A stretch of DNA of 64,000 nucleotides, taken from assembly GCF_900105075.1 (NCBI RefSeq), contig NZ_FNSK01000002.1, forward strand, positions 405,001 to 469,000, given 5' to 3'. A model generated the notes under the pieces. It did no database searches. It was not told the origin of the DNA and saw only the letters and a program-made list of their open reading frames with translations. Below are positions 36,629 through 46,047 of the stretch, piece after piece (position 1 is the first letter of the stretch; each line of letters starts with the position of its first letter). Origin of the DNA: Rhodobacter sp. 24-YEA-8 (GTDB lineage: Bacteria > Pseudomonadota > Alphaproteobacteria > Rhodobacterales > Rhodobacteraceae). The position numbers and the translations under genes were made by a program.

Positions 36629-37396
36629 TCAGCCGGGCTTTTGCGCCGTCAGGATAAAGCGGTCATAAACCCGGGTTCTGAGCCGGTTGCGCAGCCCGTT
36701 GACCCGCCGTTGCGCCCGGGCAATCGGCTCATGCGAATGGCGCATGATGGCGGTGAACCCCGCCTTTTCCAGCAGTGGTACCAGCATTTCAAAGCGCAGG
36801 CCGGTGCCGAAAGGCAGCCCCGCCATGATCGCGGCATGGCGCGCGCCCATCGCGCCGTCATAAAACGGATCGGGCGAGATCCGGTCCCACAGCGCCAGCA
36901 ACCGCGCCGGCCAGCGGCCCGAACGCGCGGGCTGTGCCCAGTCACCATCATAGACCAGAAGCCGCCCGCCGGGTTTCAGTACCCGAAACCAATCCGCAAA
37001 ACCCTCTTCCGGCCGGGTCAGCGTCCAGACCAGGTGCCGGCACAGGATCGCATCCTGACTGGCATCGGGCTCCATCGTAACCTGCGCATCGGCCAGCACA
37101 AAGCGCAGCCGCGGCTTGCCCGCATGTTTCGCGCGCGCAACCGCGAGCATCGCCTCGGAAAAATCCAGCGCCGTGACCTCATGGCCCAGATCATGGATCA
37201 GCCGCGTCACCTCGCCGGTGCCGCAGGCCAGTTCCATAACCCGCGCCGGCGCGGGCGGCAGGTGATCGCGCATCGGCTGCGCCCAGGCGGCGGCCTCGGC
37301 CCCTGGCGCTATCGCATGGCCGAAGGCCTGGTCAAATGTCTCGGACCGGCGCGACCAGTAGTCACGGATGTCTTCGGCGAGATCGTGATTGATCAC
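36629..37396 (-). CDS. Class I SAM-dependent methyltransferase
   Basis: A 255-residue Rossmann-fold methyltransferase with motif I ELACGTGEVTRLI, motif II acidic residue in VTALDFSEAM, and the post-motif LKPGGRLLVYDGD, plus a basic C-terminus. It is the last gene of the cobalamin-riboswitch operon and overlaps the pseudoazurin gene as ATGA. Acceptor unknown; given the operon it could modify a corrinoid, a metallophore or a small molecule imported with it. Convergent with the NanR-like gene. Confidence 0.85.
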   Translation of the reverse strand: MINHDLAEDIRDYWSRRSETFDQAFGHAIAPGAEAAAWAQPMRDHLPPAPARVMELACGTGEVTRLIHDLGHEVTALDFSEAMLAVARAKHAGKPRLRFVLADAQVTMEPDASQDAILCRHLVWTLTRPEEGFADWFRVLKPGGRLLVYDGDWAQPARSGRWPARLLALWDRISPDPFYDGAMGARHAAIMAGLPFGTGLRFEMLVPLLEKAGFTAIMRHSHEPIARAQRRVNGLRNRLRTRVYDRFILTAQKPG

Positions 37397-37812
37397 TCCG
37401 CAATCCCGGACAGGATCAGGTCAAACCGTTCACGCGCCCGTGTGGGCAGGGTCTCGGGCAATACGGTTTCCGCCACATCGCCGACATGGATCAGCATCAC
37501 CATCCCCATCGCCACATGCGGCGAACATTTGATCCCGTAAGCGCCCGGCACGTCGAAGGTGACGGTGAAATCCTCATTGATCTTCGATCTGAACGGCGTG
37601 GCGCCTTCGGGGATCATATCATCAATGGTCGCGGCATTATGGCTCGGCTGGGTCGGGATAAAGCGCACTGAATCGCCCGGGGCGATTTTCAGATAGGATG
37701 GCTCATAGATCATCGGGCCGTTTTCCGACCGGTTATACATCTCCACCTCATGCGTTTCGGCCAGCGCGGGCGCGGCGATCATCAGAAAAAGGGCGGCAAG
37801 AGCGGATTTCAT
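37393..37812 (-). CDS. Pseudoazurin-type blue copper protein
   Basis: A 139-residue protein with a signal peptide ending PALAE, so periplasmic. The type-1 copper ligands are His58 (QPSHNA), Cys96, His99 and Met104 (IKCSPHVAMGM), with the C-x2-H-x4-M spacing of pseudoazurins. These proteins shuttle electrons to nitrite reductase, methylamine-type dehydrogenases and other periplasmic enzymes. It is embedded between a transporter ATPase and a methyltransferase, with ATGA overlaps on both sides, in an operon headed by a cobalamin riboswitch. That is an unusual place for it. Confidence 0.92.
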   Translation of the reverse strand: MKSALAALFLMIAAPALAETHEVEMYNRSENGPMIYEPSYLKIAPGDSVRFIPTQPSHNAATIDDMIPEGATPFRSKINEDFTVTFDVPGAYGIKCSPHVAMGMVMLIHVGDVAETVLPETLPTRARERFDLILSGIAE

Positions 37813-38582
37813 GGCTGATCCTCAAGGCAGTGGAAACGGAATTGCGTGACACCGTCGGTCGGGTCGGTCAGCGTCCTGGCACCGACGCGGAAAATGCGGG
37901 CAAGGCGGTCGGCGCTGAGCACTTCGCGCGGCGGGCCAAGGGCGGCAAGCCTGCCCCCCTCCAGCACCGCCAGCCGGTCGCAGCCAAGCGCCTGGTTCAG
38001 ATCATGCAGCGCGATCACCACCGTCACCGGCAGGTCGGAGACCAGTCGCAACAGGGAAAGCTGATGATGGATATCAAGATGGTTGGTCGGCTCGTCCAGC
38101 AGCATGACCTGCGGGCGCTGCGCGAGGGCCCGGGCGATATGGACACGCTGACGCTCGCCGCCCGAAAGCGTGGTCCAGGACCGCGCCGCCATTTCAGCCA
38201 TACCTACGCGCGCCAGCGCCTCGGCACAGATCGCAGCATCCTGCGCGCCGAAAGGCGCCAGCGGCGAGAGCCAGGGCGTGCGGCCCAGCTCCACCGCGTC
38301 ACGCACGCTCAGCGCCTCGGTCGTCTGGGCCTGCTGTTCGACAAAGGCGATGCGCCGCGCGATATCGCGCCGGTTCATGCGCGACAGGGCCGTGCCGTCC
38401 AGGCTGACCGTGCCGCGCGGTCGCGCCGCGATCCCGGCGAAGAGCTTGAGCAGCGTCGATTTCCCGGATCCGTTCGGCCCGATCAGCCCGAGCGTCTCGC
38501 CACTGGCAACCTCAAGCGTGATGCCCTCGACGATGTTGCGCCCGCGCGCGGCCCAGCCAAGTTCATGCGCCGCGATCTTCAT
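37809..38582 (-). CDS. FecE/BtuD-type ABC transporter ATP-binding protein
   Basis: A 257-residue ATPase with Walker A GPNGSGKST, signature LSGGERQR, Walker B VMLLDEPTNHLD and switch HDLNQA, as in siderophore/haem/B12 importers. The ATG at 38582 overlaps the permease stop (ATGA), which fixes the start even though the frame remains open far into the permease gene. Confidence 0.92.
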   Translation of the reverse strand: MKIAAHELGWAARGRNIVEGITLEVASGETLGLIGPNGSGKSTLLKLFAGIAARPRGTVSLDGTALSRMNRRDIARRIAFVEQQAQTTEALSVRDAVELGRTPWLSPLAPFGAQDAAICAEALARVGMAEMAARSWTTLSGGERQRVHIARALAQRPQVMLLDEPTNHLDIHHQLSLLRLVSDLPVTVVIALHDLNQALGCDRLAVLEGGRLAALGPPREVLSADRLARIFRVGARTLTDPTDGVTQFRFHCLEDQP

Positions 38583-39619
38583 CCGCGCACCCTCCCCCGG
38601 ATCAGGATCAGCGCGAAGCCGGGCGCGCCGACCAGCGCCGTGACCACACCGATCGGCACCACCTGGCCCGGGATCAGCATGCGCGAGACCACGTCGGCCG
38701 CGATCAGGAACACGGCCCCGGTCAGGGCCGCCGCCGGGATCAGCCGCCCGTGACGCGGCCCCACAAGGAACCGCGCCGCATGGGGGATCACCAGACCGAC
38801 AAAACCGATGGAGCCAACAAGGCTGACCATCGTTGCGGTCATCAGGGTCACCGCACCGATCAGCACGATCTGCACGCGGCGCACCGCGATCCCCAGCGAT
38901 GAAGCGGCGTCCGAGCCAAAGGAAAACGCATCCAGCGCACGCGCATGCCAGAGACAGGCAAGGAACCCGGCGACCGCGACCGGCAAAGCCAGTGTGACAT
39001 CGGGCCAGCGCACGCCGGAAAGATTGCCCAAAAGCCAGAACATGATGCCGCGCGCCTGTTCGGCATTGGCGGATTTCGCGATGAAGAAAGAGGTCAGCGC
39101 GTTGAAAAGCTGCGATCCGGCAATGCCCGCAAGCACCATCTGTGCAGGGCCGCCGCCCGCCGCGCGGGCCAGGGCCGCAACAAGCCCAAAGGCCAGAGCC
39201 GCCCCCAGAAAGGCACCCCCCGAGATCCCGATGGCCCCGGCACCGACGCCCATGATCGTCACCGCCACCGCCCCGGTCGAGGCCCCTGCCGAGACGCCCA
39301 GCAGATAAGGATCGGCCAACGCGTTTCTGACCAGCGCCTGCAACACCACACCTGCCAGCGCCAGCCCCGCGCCGCATCCGGCGGCAACCAGCGTCCTTGG
39401 GACGCGGTAGGCCCAGATGATGCCCTGATCAATCGGATCGACCGGCAGCCCCGCCGCCCAGAGATTATTCGCCAACGCCGCCCAGACCGTCGACCAGGGC
39501 AGCGGCGTCTCGCCAAGGATCACGCCCGTCAGAATGGCAAGCGCAAGAACAGCCACCCCCGCCATGGCGCGCAGAGCGACATGGGCGGCAAGCGCAACAG
39601 GGGTGGCCGGTCGTTTCAT
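38579..39619 (-). CDS. FecCD/BtuC-type ABC transporter permease
   Basis: A 346-residue permease with about ten membrane spans and the family phrases YRVPRTLVAAGCGAGLALAG, NALADPYLLGVSAGAS and GFVGLVIPHAARFLVG. Proteins of this family form a homodimeric pore for iron-siderophore, haem or cobalamin import. The gene is 10 nt from the binding-protein gene and coupled to the ATPase gene. Confidence 0.93.
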   Translation of the reverse strand: MKRPATPVALAAHVALRAMAGVAVLALAILTGVILGETPLPWSTVWAALANNLWAAGLPVDPIDQGIIWAYRVPRTLVAAGCGAGLALAGVVLQALVRNALADPYLLGVSAGASTGAVAVTIMGVGAGAIGISGGAFLGAALAFGLVAALARAAGGGPAQMVLAGIAGSQLFNALTSFFIAKSANAEQARGIMFWLLGNLSGVRWPDVTLALPVAVAGFLACLWHARALDAFSFGSDAASSLGIAVRRVQIVLIGAVTLMTATMVSLVGSIGFVGLVIPHAARFLVGPRHGRLIPAAALTGAVFLIAADVVSRMLIPGQVVPIGVVTALVGAPGFALILIRGRVRG

Positions 39620-39629
39620 TTCCGGCGGA

Positions 39630-40652
39630 TCATTTCAGATCAAAGGCCGGCAGCGCCGCCGCCAGCTCTTCCAGCGCCGCGATATTGCGGATCGACGGGT
39701 CCATTGCATGGGCGTCGATGATCACGATGCGGCCATTCTTCACGGCCTCCATCTGGCTTACCACCGGATCGGATTTCAGGAATTCCAGTTTCTTTTCATG
39801 ATCATCCGCTTCGAACCGGCGGCGGTCCATACGGGCGATCACGATCACATCGGGATTGGCCCGGGCGATGGTTTCCCAGGACACAACCGGCCATTCCTCG
39901 GGGCTTTCGACCACATTCTTCAGCCCCAGAGAAGACATCATCCAGGCCGGGGCCCCACCGTTTCCGGCAACATAGGGGTCGATATCCATTTCGGCCGACG
40001 AGAACCAGAACACCGCCGAGGCCTCTTTCAGATCAAGCGCCTTCGCCGCCGCGACCGCCGCTGCCTCGCGCGCTTTCAGGTCAGCGACCACCTCTGCGCC
40101 CTTGTCGGTGATGTTGAAAATCGTCCCCAGCTCTTCGATGCCGAGATAGATCCCCTCCATCGTATAGGGCTCCAGCCGCGTGCCGTCCGAGCCTGCAGTA
40201 TTGTCCTTCCCGATGCAGTCGGACGGCAGGACATAGGCCGGAATGCCGAGATCGGCGAATTGCTCGCGCGTTGCCACGATGCCTTGCGGGCCGACATGCC
40301 ATTCATATTGCACGGTCACGATACCCGGGCGTTTGGCGACGACGCTTTCGAATGAAGGGTCATTATCGGCCAGCCGCTCGATGCCGTCGTTCAGATCTTT
40401 GAACTCCGGCAGGACTTCGGTGAACCAGACCGAAGTGCCCGCGACCTTGTCGCCAAGCCCCAGCGTGTAAAGGATCTCGGTCGTCGCCTGACCGACGGTC
40501 ACTGCACTTTCCGGCGCCTTGTCAAAGCTCAGCTCAAGCCCGCAATTCTGCAGCTTGAGCGGATAGCCGGTCTCGGCCAGGGCAGGCATGCCAAAGCAGA
40601 GCGCGGCCAGTGAGACGGTCAGTGAGAAACGGGTATTGGGAAAATATCGCAT
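39630..40652 (-). CDS. Periplasmic binding protein for corrinoid/metal-chelate (BtuF/FecB type)
   Basis: A 340-residue class-III binding protein with a signal peptide ending MPALAE. Typical phrases are ESAVTVGQATTEILYTLGLGDKVAG and the long backbone helix around residues 175-200. The ATG at 40652 has GGAGAT 6 nt upstream. It is the first gene after a cobalamin riboswitch, so the cargo is probably a corrinoid or a precursor such as cobinamide; cobalt or a chelate is possible. Some annotation pipelines label similar operons as putative F420-0 transporters. I see no support here for that. Confidence 0.86.
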   Translation of the reverse strand: MRYFPNTRFSLTVSLAALCFGMPALAETGYPLKLQNCGLELSFDKAPESAVTVGQATTEILYTLGLGDKVAGTSVWFTEVLPEFKDLNDGIERLADNDPSFESVVAKRPGIVTVQYEWHVGPQGIVATREQFADLGIPAYVLPSDCIGKDNTAGSDGTRLEPYTMEGIYLGIEELGTIFNITDKGAEVVADLKAREAAAVAAAKALDLKEASAVFWFSSAEMDIDPYVAGNGGAPAWMMSSLGLKNVVESPEEWPVVSWETIARANPDVIVIARMDRRRFEADDHEKKLEFLKSDPVVSQMEAVKNGRIVIIDAHAMDPSIRNIAALEELAAALPAFDLK

Positions 40653-40795
40653 CCGGGATCTCCGAGTGGAATGGGGGATGGAGCGGATGGAGAGCGTGAA
40701 AACCGCGACGCACAAAGCTGGCCCGGCGCGACTGGCGCAGGCTGGCTGCACGGGATGCGATGGCGCATCTGCGGGTCAAAATCATATCTCGCCTC

Positions 40796-40814
40796 CCCGG
40801 ACGCCCCGTCCGGG
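40796..40814 (-). promoter_or_regulatory. Expression-platform hairpin of the cobalamin riboswitch
   Basis: CCCGGAC / GTCCGGG (7 bp) with a 5-nt loop lies 17 nt after the aptamer in the transcript. It is not followed directly by a U-run, so control could be at translation initiation or by Rho rather than a simple terminator. Confidence 0.45.
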
Positions 40815-40831
40815 TCAAGTTGGTTACAGGA

Positions 40832-41005
40832 GTCGGCAGGTCTCCTGACTGGCGGGTCACAGGGTCTGCGCAGCCTTCCCATGGGCTCTCCCACAGTGGC
40901 TTTGTCGCGCGGATCCTCGCCGCCTACAGTTGCGGGGGCAGTTCCGGTTCATCCCCCCGGGCGGGGGGATAACGGATTCCCTTTCAATTCCTTGCGGAAA
41001 CCGAC
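40832..41005 (-). promoter_or_regulatory. Cobalamin riboswitch
   Basis: Read on the minus strand the conserved elements appear in order: GAAAGGGAATCC (complement at 40974-40985), the AACCGGAACTGCCCCCGC core followed by AACTGTAGGCGG (complement within 40923-40950), and the B12-box-like AGTCAGGAGACCTGCC (complement of 40835-40850). P1 is closed by GTCGG (41001-41005) and CCGAC (40832-40836). The aptamer is thus about 174 nt. It precedes the binding-protein gene by 180 nt and should repress the whole five-gene operon when adenosylcobalamin is plentiful. Confidence 0.95.
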
Positions 41006-41011
41006 ATTGCC

Positions 41012-41040
41012 TGATTATGGGCAAACCCTGCACGTTTCAA
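41012..41040 (-). promoter_or_regulatory. Promoter for the riboswitch operon
   Basis: On the minus strand TTGAAA (41035-41040), a 17-bp spacer and TAATCA (41012-41017) stand directly upstream of the riboswitch 5' end, giving a predicted start near 41005. Spacing and sequence fit a housekeeping-sigma promoter. Confidence 0.6.
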
Positions 41041-41079
41041 TGACAAAGCGCCCCAGAGGCTCGTGCCCGGGCTGCGGGA

Positions 41080-42108
41080 TCAGCGCGCACCCCAGGTGTC
41101 GGAAAGCCGGTAGCCGCCGGGCCAGGGATCGGTCGGGTCCAGCATATGCTGATGGATGCCGGTAACCCAGCCGCGCCCCGAGATTTCCGGGCGGATCGCC
41201 GGCGTCCCCGCCAGATCGGTGGTGCCGAGGATGCGACCCTGAAATTCCGACCCGATCAGCGAGACAGTGGTCAGACGGTCGGCCTCTGACATCTGGCCGC
41301 GCGCATGCAGCACTGCCATCCGCGCGGAAAGCGCGGTCCCGGTCGGCGAGCGGTCAACCTTGCCGGGCCGGATCGCCACGGCAGCACCGGCGCGGAGTTC
41401 ATTCCCCTGCCGCGTCACCTCGCCCGCGAAGAGGCAGAAGGAATAATGCGTCCAGTCCGGATTGGTCGGGTGGCGGAAGCCCAGCTGCTCGGTGCCGGCC
41501 TCCGAGATCCTTACCCCGAGCCTCGCGATATCATGCGCCTCGTCGGGCGTCAGGCTGAAACCTAGCGCTTTGGGATCAACAAAGACGAAACTGTCGCCGC
41601 CCCAGGCGGTATCGACCGTCAATGTGCCAAGGCCCTCGACCTCAAGCTTCGCATCCAGCCGTTCTGCGAAAGAGGGCAGGTTTTCGACAAAGATCCGCTC
41701 CGCCTTGCCATTGCGGCATTCGGCGCGGACATGGACGAGGCCGCCCGGCGCCTCCAGCACCATGCGCGTTTCCGGCTCGACCATCGGGATGATGCCGCCA
41801 TCAAGCAGCACGGTCGAAACGCAGATCGAATTGGAGCCGGACATCGGCGGCGTGTCCTCGGGCTCCATGATGATAAAGGCGGCATCGGCGCGCGGGTCTT
41901 TTGGCGGCACAAGCAGGTTCACATGGCGGAAGACGCCGCCGCGCGGCTCGTTCAGCACGAAATTCCTGAGCGTCTCATCTTCGGCGATCCAGCGTGACTG
42001 AGCCCAGATCGTGTCTCCCGGCGGCGGGCGGACCCCGCCCACGATGACATCGCCCACCTCGCCCTCGGCATGAGCGGAAATCACATGGATGGTCTTGATC
42101 GAGCGCAT
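41080..42108 (-). CDS. Proline racemase superfamily enzyme, probable trans-3-hydroxy-L-proline dehydratase, Ser/Thr active-site pair
   Basis: A 342-residue member of the proline racemase fold. The first catalytic position, Cys in racemases (MCGHG), is Ser90 ([10 protein letters not shown]). The second, Cys in DRSPCGTG, is Thr256 ([13 protein letters not shown]). Loss of the second thiol is known in trans-3-hydroxy-L-proline dehydratases, which remove water to give pyrroline-2-carboxylate, but the Ser/Thr combination is not one I know as common. It is the last gene of the hydroxyproline operon. A reductase for the expected product is present at 49388, which supports a dehydratase role. The exact activity needs testing. 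Confidence 0.8.
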   Translation of the reverse strand: MRSIKTIHVISAHAEGEVGDVIVGGVRPPPGDTIWAQSRWIAEDETLRNFVLNEPRGGVFRHVNLLVPPKDPRADAAFIIMEPEDTPPMSGSNSICVSTVLLDGGIIPMVEPETRMVLEAPGGLVHVRAECRNGKAERIFVENLPSFAERLDAKLEVEGLGTLTVDTAWGGDSFVFVDPKALGFSLTPDEAHDIARLGVRISEAGTEQLGFRHPTNPDWTHYSFCLFAGEVTRQGNELRAGAAVAIRPGKVDRSPTGTALSARMAVLHARGQMSEADRLTTVSLIGSEFQGRILGTTDLAGTPAIRPEISGRGWVTGIHQHMLDPTDPWPGGYRLSDTWGAR

Positions 42109-42116
42109 GGGGAACC

Positions 42117-43784
42117 TCAGGAAAGCCAGGAGGGAAGGGTTTTGGCGGCATGGCCGGTAAGGGCGGCAGCGGCACAGGTTCTGAGACTGTCAAACCGGAT
42201 CTGCCGGCCCGAAAGCCCCGGCCCATAATGGGCATATTTGCCGGAATTGGTCATCAGCGTGCGGGTCGCGGGCGGGAAGACCGGCTCGGAGATCGAGCAC
42301 CAGCAGAGGTCAGGAATCACCTGCACACCGGCGGCTTCGAGGGTCGCGAGCGTGCCCTCGCCCTGCAGATCGGCAATAATACTGCGCCCGGCAGTGATGA
42401 TGGTCGGCACCTGCACCCGCCCACCGTTCAGCGCGCTTGCGAAGGCGCGGCATTCCTCGCGCGAGGCATGCGGGCTGCCGATGGCGACAAGGTCGATCTC
42501 TTCACCGCCCTGGTTCAGCTCCTCCCAGGCGCGGGTGAAATCAGTGCGGCTGATCCGGGCCGCGTCGGCATCGGGTGCGACAAGATGCGCTTCGGGCGTG
42601 ACCCCTTCGACATGCAGCATCGGCGCGGCCGAGGTGGTGCCAAAGGCCGCGCACAGCGCCTGTAACTGCTCGCGCGATGCCGCGCCCACACCTCTGAGCA
42701 GGGGGATCCGGTCTGGCGAGGCGCGGCCCGCAAGCCAGCCCAGCAAAGGCCAGAAGAGATCATCCGCGCCAGAGATCGCCGCCACGTCGATGACGCGCTG
42801 CGCCGCCCGGTTCTCGTCAAGACAAACGCCCGCCAGCGGTGCGCGCCCGGTCATCGCAATGAAAAGATCAAGGAAATCCGGGTGTTTCGCCGTTCGCGCC
42901 CCCAGCACGGAATTGGCAAAGATCACCGCATTGCTTTCCGACCAGCCAATAGATTCTCCTTCGGCCGGAGCGCTTTCCAGCAGATAGGGGGCGCAGGTGA
43001 AGCTTGGCCGGCAGCCCATCGCCACATAGGCATCGGCCAGCCGCTGCGCCGGGGTGCCGAACAGATCCGGCACGCCCTGGGCACGCCAGTTCTCGCGGTC
43101 GACCGAAATCGCATTCATCGTTGTTGGCACCCGCACCCGTGCCCCCATATCCGCCATTTTTGCCGCGAAAGTCAGATTGGCCGGGCTCGCATAGATGCAG
43201 CCATCGATATGGCCCTGGGTCACATCGATCAGTCGGGTCGCGCCCTGATTTGCCGCCATCGCAACAAGGATGCGCATCGCCTGCGACACGGCCTCGCCTT
43301 CCGCACCTGAAAGCATCGCCAGATCTGCCGCCGTCAGGGCCAGCGCCGATCCCGCGGCAGAGGCGACCGGCAGGGTCATTCCCGGGGCCTCGATGGCCCC
43401 GGGAATGACGGCCACCTCCTCCAGATGCGAGACTATGTCGAAGGCCGCGCGCTCCAGCCGCAGGACAGGCAGCGCCACGCCGAACATCTCGGCCGCAATC
43501 ATCGCGCCCAGCGTCACCACATCTTCCGGCTCGCGAAACACCAGCGCTGCAGGCGCAAGCCCGTTCAGCGCCATATCCAGAAGCACCCCTGACCCGGTGC
43601 AGGAGCCCCGTGTCCCCGGCATCACCAGCACCCGCCCGGCAAGCGTCTCGCCATGCAGCGGGTGATGCGCATCGATCACCTTTGAGGTCGCGGGATCGAC
43701 CCCGCCCCAGAAGCTCAGCGGCTCATCGGATGCCAGAACGCGACCCTTCGCCGTGCCCTCAAGAATGAACCGCGAGCCCATCAT
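42117..43784 (-). CDS. Aconitase X (AcnX), fused type: probable cis-3-hydroxy-L-proline dehydratase
   Basis: A 555-residue fusion of the small swivel domain (about 1-135, old DUF126, with [18 protein letters not shown]) and the large aconitase-X domain (old DUF521, including CDEN-like [18 protein letters not shown] [14 protein letters not shown] and DLCWCSI). Bacterial AcnX proteins in hydroxyproline clusters dehydrate cis-3-hydroxy-L-proline to pyrroline-2-carboxylate; archaeal split forms act in mevalonate synthesis. Conserved cysteines at the SCTG, EEC and CWC positions could bind iron or an iron-sulfur centre. Its start overlaps the upstream epimerase stop. Confidence 0.87.
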   Translation of the reverse strand: MMGSRFILEGTAKGRVLASDEPLSFWGGVDPATSKVIDAHHPLHGETLAGRVLVMPGTRGSCTGSGVLLDMALNGLAPAALVFREPEDVVTLGAMIAAEMFGVALPVLRLERAAFDIVSHLEEVAVIPGAIEAPGMTLPVASAAGSALALTAADLAMLSGAEGEAVSQAMRILVAMAANQGATRLIDVTQGHIDGCIYASPANLTFAAKMADMGARVRVPTTMNAISVDRENWRAQGVPDLFGTPAQRLADAYVAMGCRPSFTCAPYLLESAPAEGESIGWSESNAVIFANSVLGARTAKHPDFLDLFIAMTGRAPLAGVCLDENRAAQRVIDVAAISGADDLFWPLLGWLAGRASPDRIPLLRGVGAASREQLQALCAAFGTTSAAPMLHVEGVTPEAHLVAPDADAARISRTDFTRAWEELNQGGEEIDLVAIGSPHASREECRAFASALNGGRVQVPTIITAGRSIIADLQGEGTLATLEAAGVQVIPDLCWCSISEPVFPPATRTLMTNSGKYAHYGPGLSGRQIRFDSLRTCAAAALTGHAAKTLPSWLS

Positions 43785-44785
43785 TTCACCACAAACCCAT
43801 GGGCATAGGGATCACGCTCATCAATGAAGATCGTGTTGATCCCGGTCTGCCGCGCCCAGCCGCCAATCGACGGGATGATCGCCGATTTTCCCGGTACCGC
43901 GTCAGAGGTCGCCTCGACCCGACCCTTGAAGATCGAGCCGATGATGCTCTCATGCCAGAATTCATCGCCGACGCTCAGGCGGCCCTTTGCCGCCAGCTGC
44001 GCCATCCGGGCCGACGTCCCGGTGCCACAGGGCGAGCGGTCAATCGCCTTGTCGCCATAGAATACGGCATTGCGGGCATGTGCGCCCTCGACCGTCGGAA
44101 CCCCGGTCCAGAGGATATGCGACAGCCCGCTGATCCGCGCGTCGCCGGGATGCACGAATTCATATTTCGCGTTCAGCGCAGCGCGCAGCTTCGGCGAGAA
44201 GCCGATCAGCTCTCCGGCGGTGAAATCGGCCATATCGCGGAAATTCTTCTGCGGCTCGACAATGGCGTAGAAATTGCCGCCATAGGCCACATCGACCACG
44301 ATCTCGCCCAGTCCCTCGACCTCTGCCGTCAGACCCTCGGCATAAAGGAAGCCCGGCACATTGGTCAGCCGCACCTCTTCAACGAAACGGCCCTCCTGGC
44401 GGTAAGAGATATCAACCTTGCCCGCCGGCGCATCGATCGACAGCTGACCAGGCGAGCGCGGCTGGATCAACCCGTTCTCGATCCCCATGGTGATCGTGCC
44501 GATCGTGCCATGGCCGCACATCGGCAGACAGCCCGAGGTCTCGATAAACAGGACCGCCACATCGCAATCATCACGGGTCGGCGGATAAAGGATCGAGCCC
44601 GACATCATGTCATGGCCCCGCGGCTCGAACATCAGGCCGGTGCGGATCCAGTCGAATTCGCGCAGAAAATGCGCGCGCTTCTCAAGCATGTCCTTGCCGA
44701 TCAGACGCGGGCCGCCGCCCGAGACCAGACGCACCGGATTGCCACAGGTATGACCATCCAGGCAGGAGAAAGTATGAACACTCAT
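43781..44785 (-). CDS. 4-hydroxyproline 2-epimerase (proline racemase family)
   Basis: A 334-residue enzyme with the canonical two-cysteine active site: Cys90 in PMCGHGTIG and Cys253 in [13 protein letters not shown]. It converts trans-4-hydroxy-L-proline to cis-4-hydroxy-D-proline. The start RLVSGG and [11 protein letters not shown] region is typical of 4HypE rather than of true proline racemase. I start at 44785, six nt after GAGG; the ATG directly before is also possible. The neighbouring D-amino-acid dehydrogenase acts on its product. Confidence 0.92.
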   Translation of the reverse strand: MSVHTFSCLDGHTCGNPVRLVSGGGPRLIGKDMLEKRAHFLREFDWIRTGLMFEPRGHDMMSGSILYPPTRDDCDVAVLFIETSGCLPMCGHGTIGTITMGIENGLIQPRSPGQLSIDAPAGKVDISYRQEGRFVEEVRLTNVPGFLYAEGLTAEVEGLGEIVVDVAYGGNFYAIVEPQKNFRDMADFTAGELIGFSPKLRAALNAKYEFVHPGDARISGLSHILWTGVPTVEGAHARNAVFYGDKAIDRSPCGTGTSARMAQLAAKGRLSVGDEFWHESIIGSIFKGRVEATSDAVPGKSAIIPSIGGWARQTGINTIFIDERDPYAHGFVVK

Positions 44786-44793
44786 CATGAGCC

Positions 44794-46035
44794 TCAGAAG
44801 CGTTGGGGAGAGAAGGCAGATATGTCGAGGGCGGGTGCGTTTCCAGTCACAAGGTCGGCAACCAGCCGGGCGGTGCCGGCCGATTGCGTCAGCCCGAGAT
44901 GGCCATGACCGAATGCGTGAATAACGCGGGCAGAATTCTTCGAGCGACCAATCGCCGGCAGGCTGTCCGGCAGGGACGGGCGAAAGCCCATCCATTGCAC
45001 GCCGCCCTCGGGCTTCAGCCCGGGCAGGAAGGCCTGGGCTTTTTTAAGCATCGCCTCTGATCGTCTGAAATTCGGCGGCCGGTGCAACCCGCCCAGTTCC
45101 ACCGCACCGCCGACACGAATGCCAGTGGAAAGGCGCGAGACCACGAAACCATGACCGCCAAAGGTCACCTGGGTCTTCAGATCGAACGCCCCGCGCGGCA
45201 GGGTGGTGTTATAGCCGCGCTCGGTTTCCAGCGGGATATGGTCGCCCACCGAACGCGCGATCAGATGCGAATGCGCCCCTGCCGCCAGCACGACATGCCC
45301 GGCATGGCGTATCTTCCCGTGCGAAAGCACTTCGGCGCCTTCGGTCAGGGGCCTGATCCCGGTGACCTCGTCGCGCTCCAGCACACCGCCATTGGCGCGA
45401 AACCGGTCGGCCAGCGCCAGGGTGTAAAGCTTCGGATCCGAGATGGAATACCAGCCCGGCGTAAAGGTGCCATGGGTGAAACGGGGTGCGAGACCGGGCT
45501 GAACTACCGCCATCTCGCCCGCATCCATATGGCGGAATTCGATCCCGTGTTCTTCGCGCGCGCGCCAGCCGGGCAGGCTCGCATCAAGCTCGGACCGGCT
45601 TTCATAGACCTGAAGATTGCCCTTCTTCTCCAGCATCGACAGCGTGCCGGAAAGGGTCAGAAACGGCTCGAGCTCGGCCTTTGACAGATCCATCAGCGCG
45701 GTCTGTGCGACCGTCGACTGTTTCACCCGCGCGGGCGAACAGGCACGCCAGAACCGGAACATCCAGGGCGCGATCTTCAGCGCATAAGACGGCGGCACCG
45801 ACAAAGGCCCCAAAGGGTCGAGCAGCCATTTCGGCGCCTTCTTCAGGATCCCGGGGCTTGCCAGCGGCAGGATATCGGTAAAGGCGAAAGCCCCGGCATT
45901 CCCGGCCGATGCCCCCGCCGCCGGACCTTCGCGATCAATGACCGTGACGCGCAGGCCCCGCGCCTGAATGGCCAGCGCCGCGGAAAGACCCACGACGCCC
46001 GCCCCGATGACAATCACATCGGTCTCGTTCTGCAT
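44794..46035 (-). CDS. FAD-dependent D-amino-acid dehydrogenase, probable cis-4-hydroxy-D-proline dehydrogenase
   Basis: A 413-residue DadA-type flavoprotein with the N-terminal dinucleotide motif VIGAGVVGLSAAL, the linker GNAGAFA and the C-terminal GHGHLGLTQSAGTARLVADL. Between a 4-hydroxyproline epimerase and an amino-acid importer it should oxidise cis-4-hydroxy-D-proline to 1-pyrroline-4-hydroxy-2-carboxylate. Electrons go to the respiratory chain. The gene lies 8 nt from the epimerase and 12 nt from the ATPase gene. Confidence 0.88.
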   Translation of the reverse strand: MQNETDVIVIGAGVVGLSAALAIQARGLRVTVIDREGPAAGASAGNAGAFAFTDILPLASPGILKKAPKWLLDPLGPLSVPPSYALKIAPWMFRFWRACSPARVKQSTVAQTALMDLSKAELEPFLTLSGTLSMLEKKGNLQVYESRSELDASLPGWRAREEHGIEFRHMDAGEMAVVQPGLAPRFTHGTFTPGWYSISDPKLYTLALADRFRANGGVLERDEVTGIRPLTEGAEVLSHGKIRHAGHVVLAAGAHSHLIARSVGDHIPLETERGYNTTLPRGAFDLKTQVTFGGHGFVVSRLSTGIRVGGAVELGGLHRPPNFRRSEAMLKKAQAFLPGLKPEGGVQWMGFRPSLPDSLPAIGRSKNSARVIHAFGHGHLGLTQSAGTARLVADLVTGNAPALDISAFSPQRF

Positions 46036-46047
46036 TTTACGTCTGCC

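Noticed and set aside
38583..39377. Extension of the FecE-type ATPase frame upstream to 39377
   Set aside because: It reads through the permease gene as glycine/arginine-rich shadow; the ATGA overlap at 38582 fixes the true start.
39630..40652. Annotation of the riboswitch-controlled binding protein as an F420-0 transporter component
   Set aside because: F420 synthesis is not expected in this organism group and the cobalamin riboswitch points to corrinoids.
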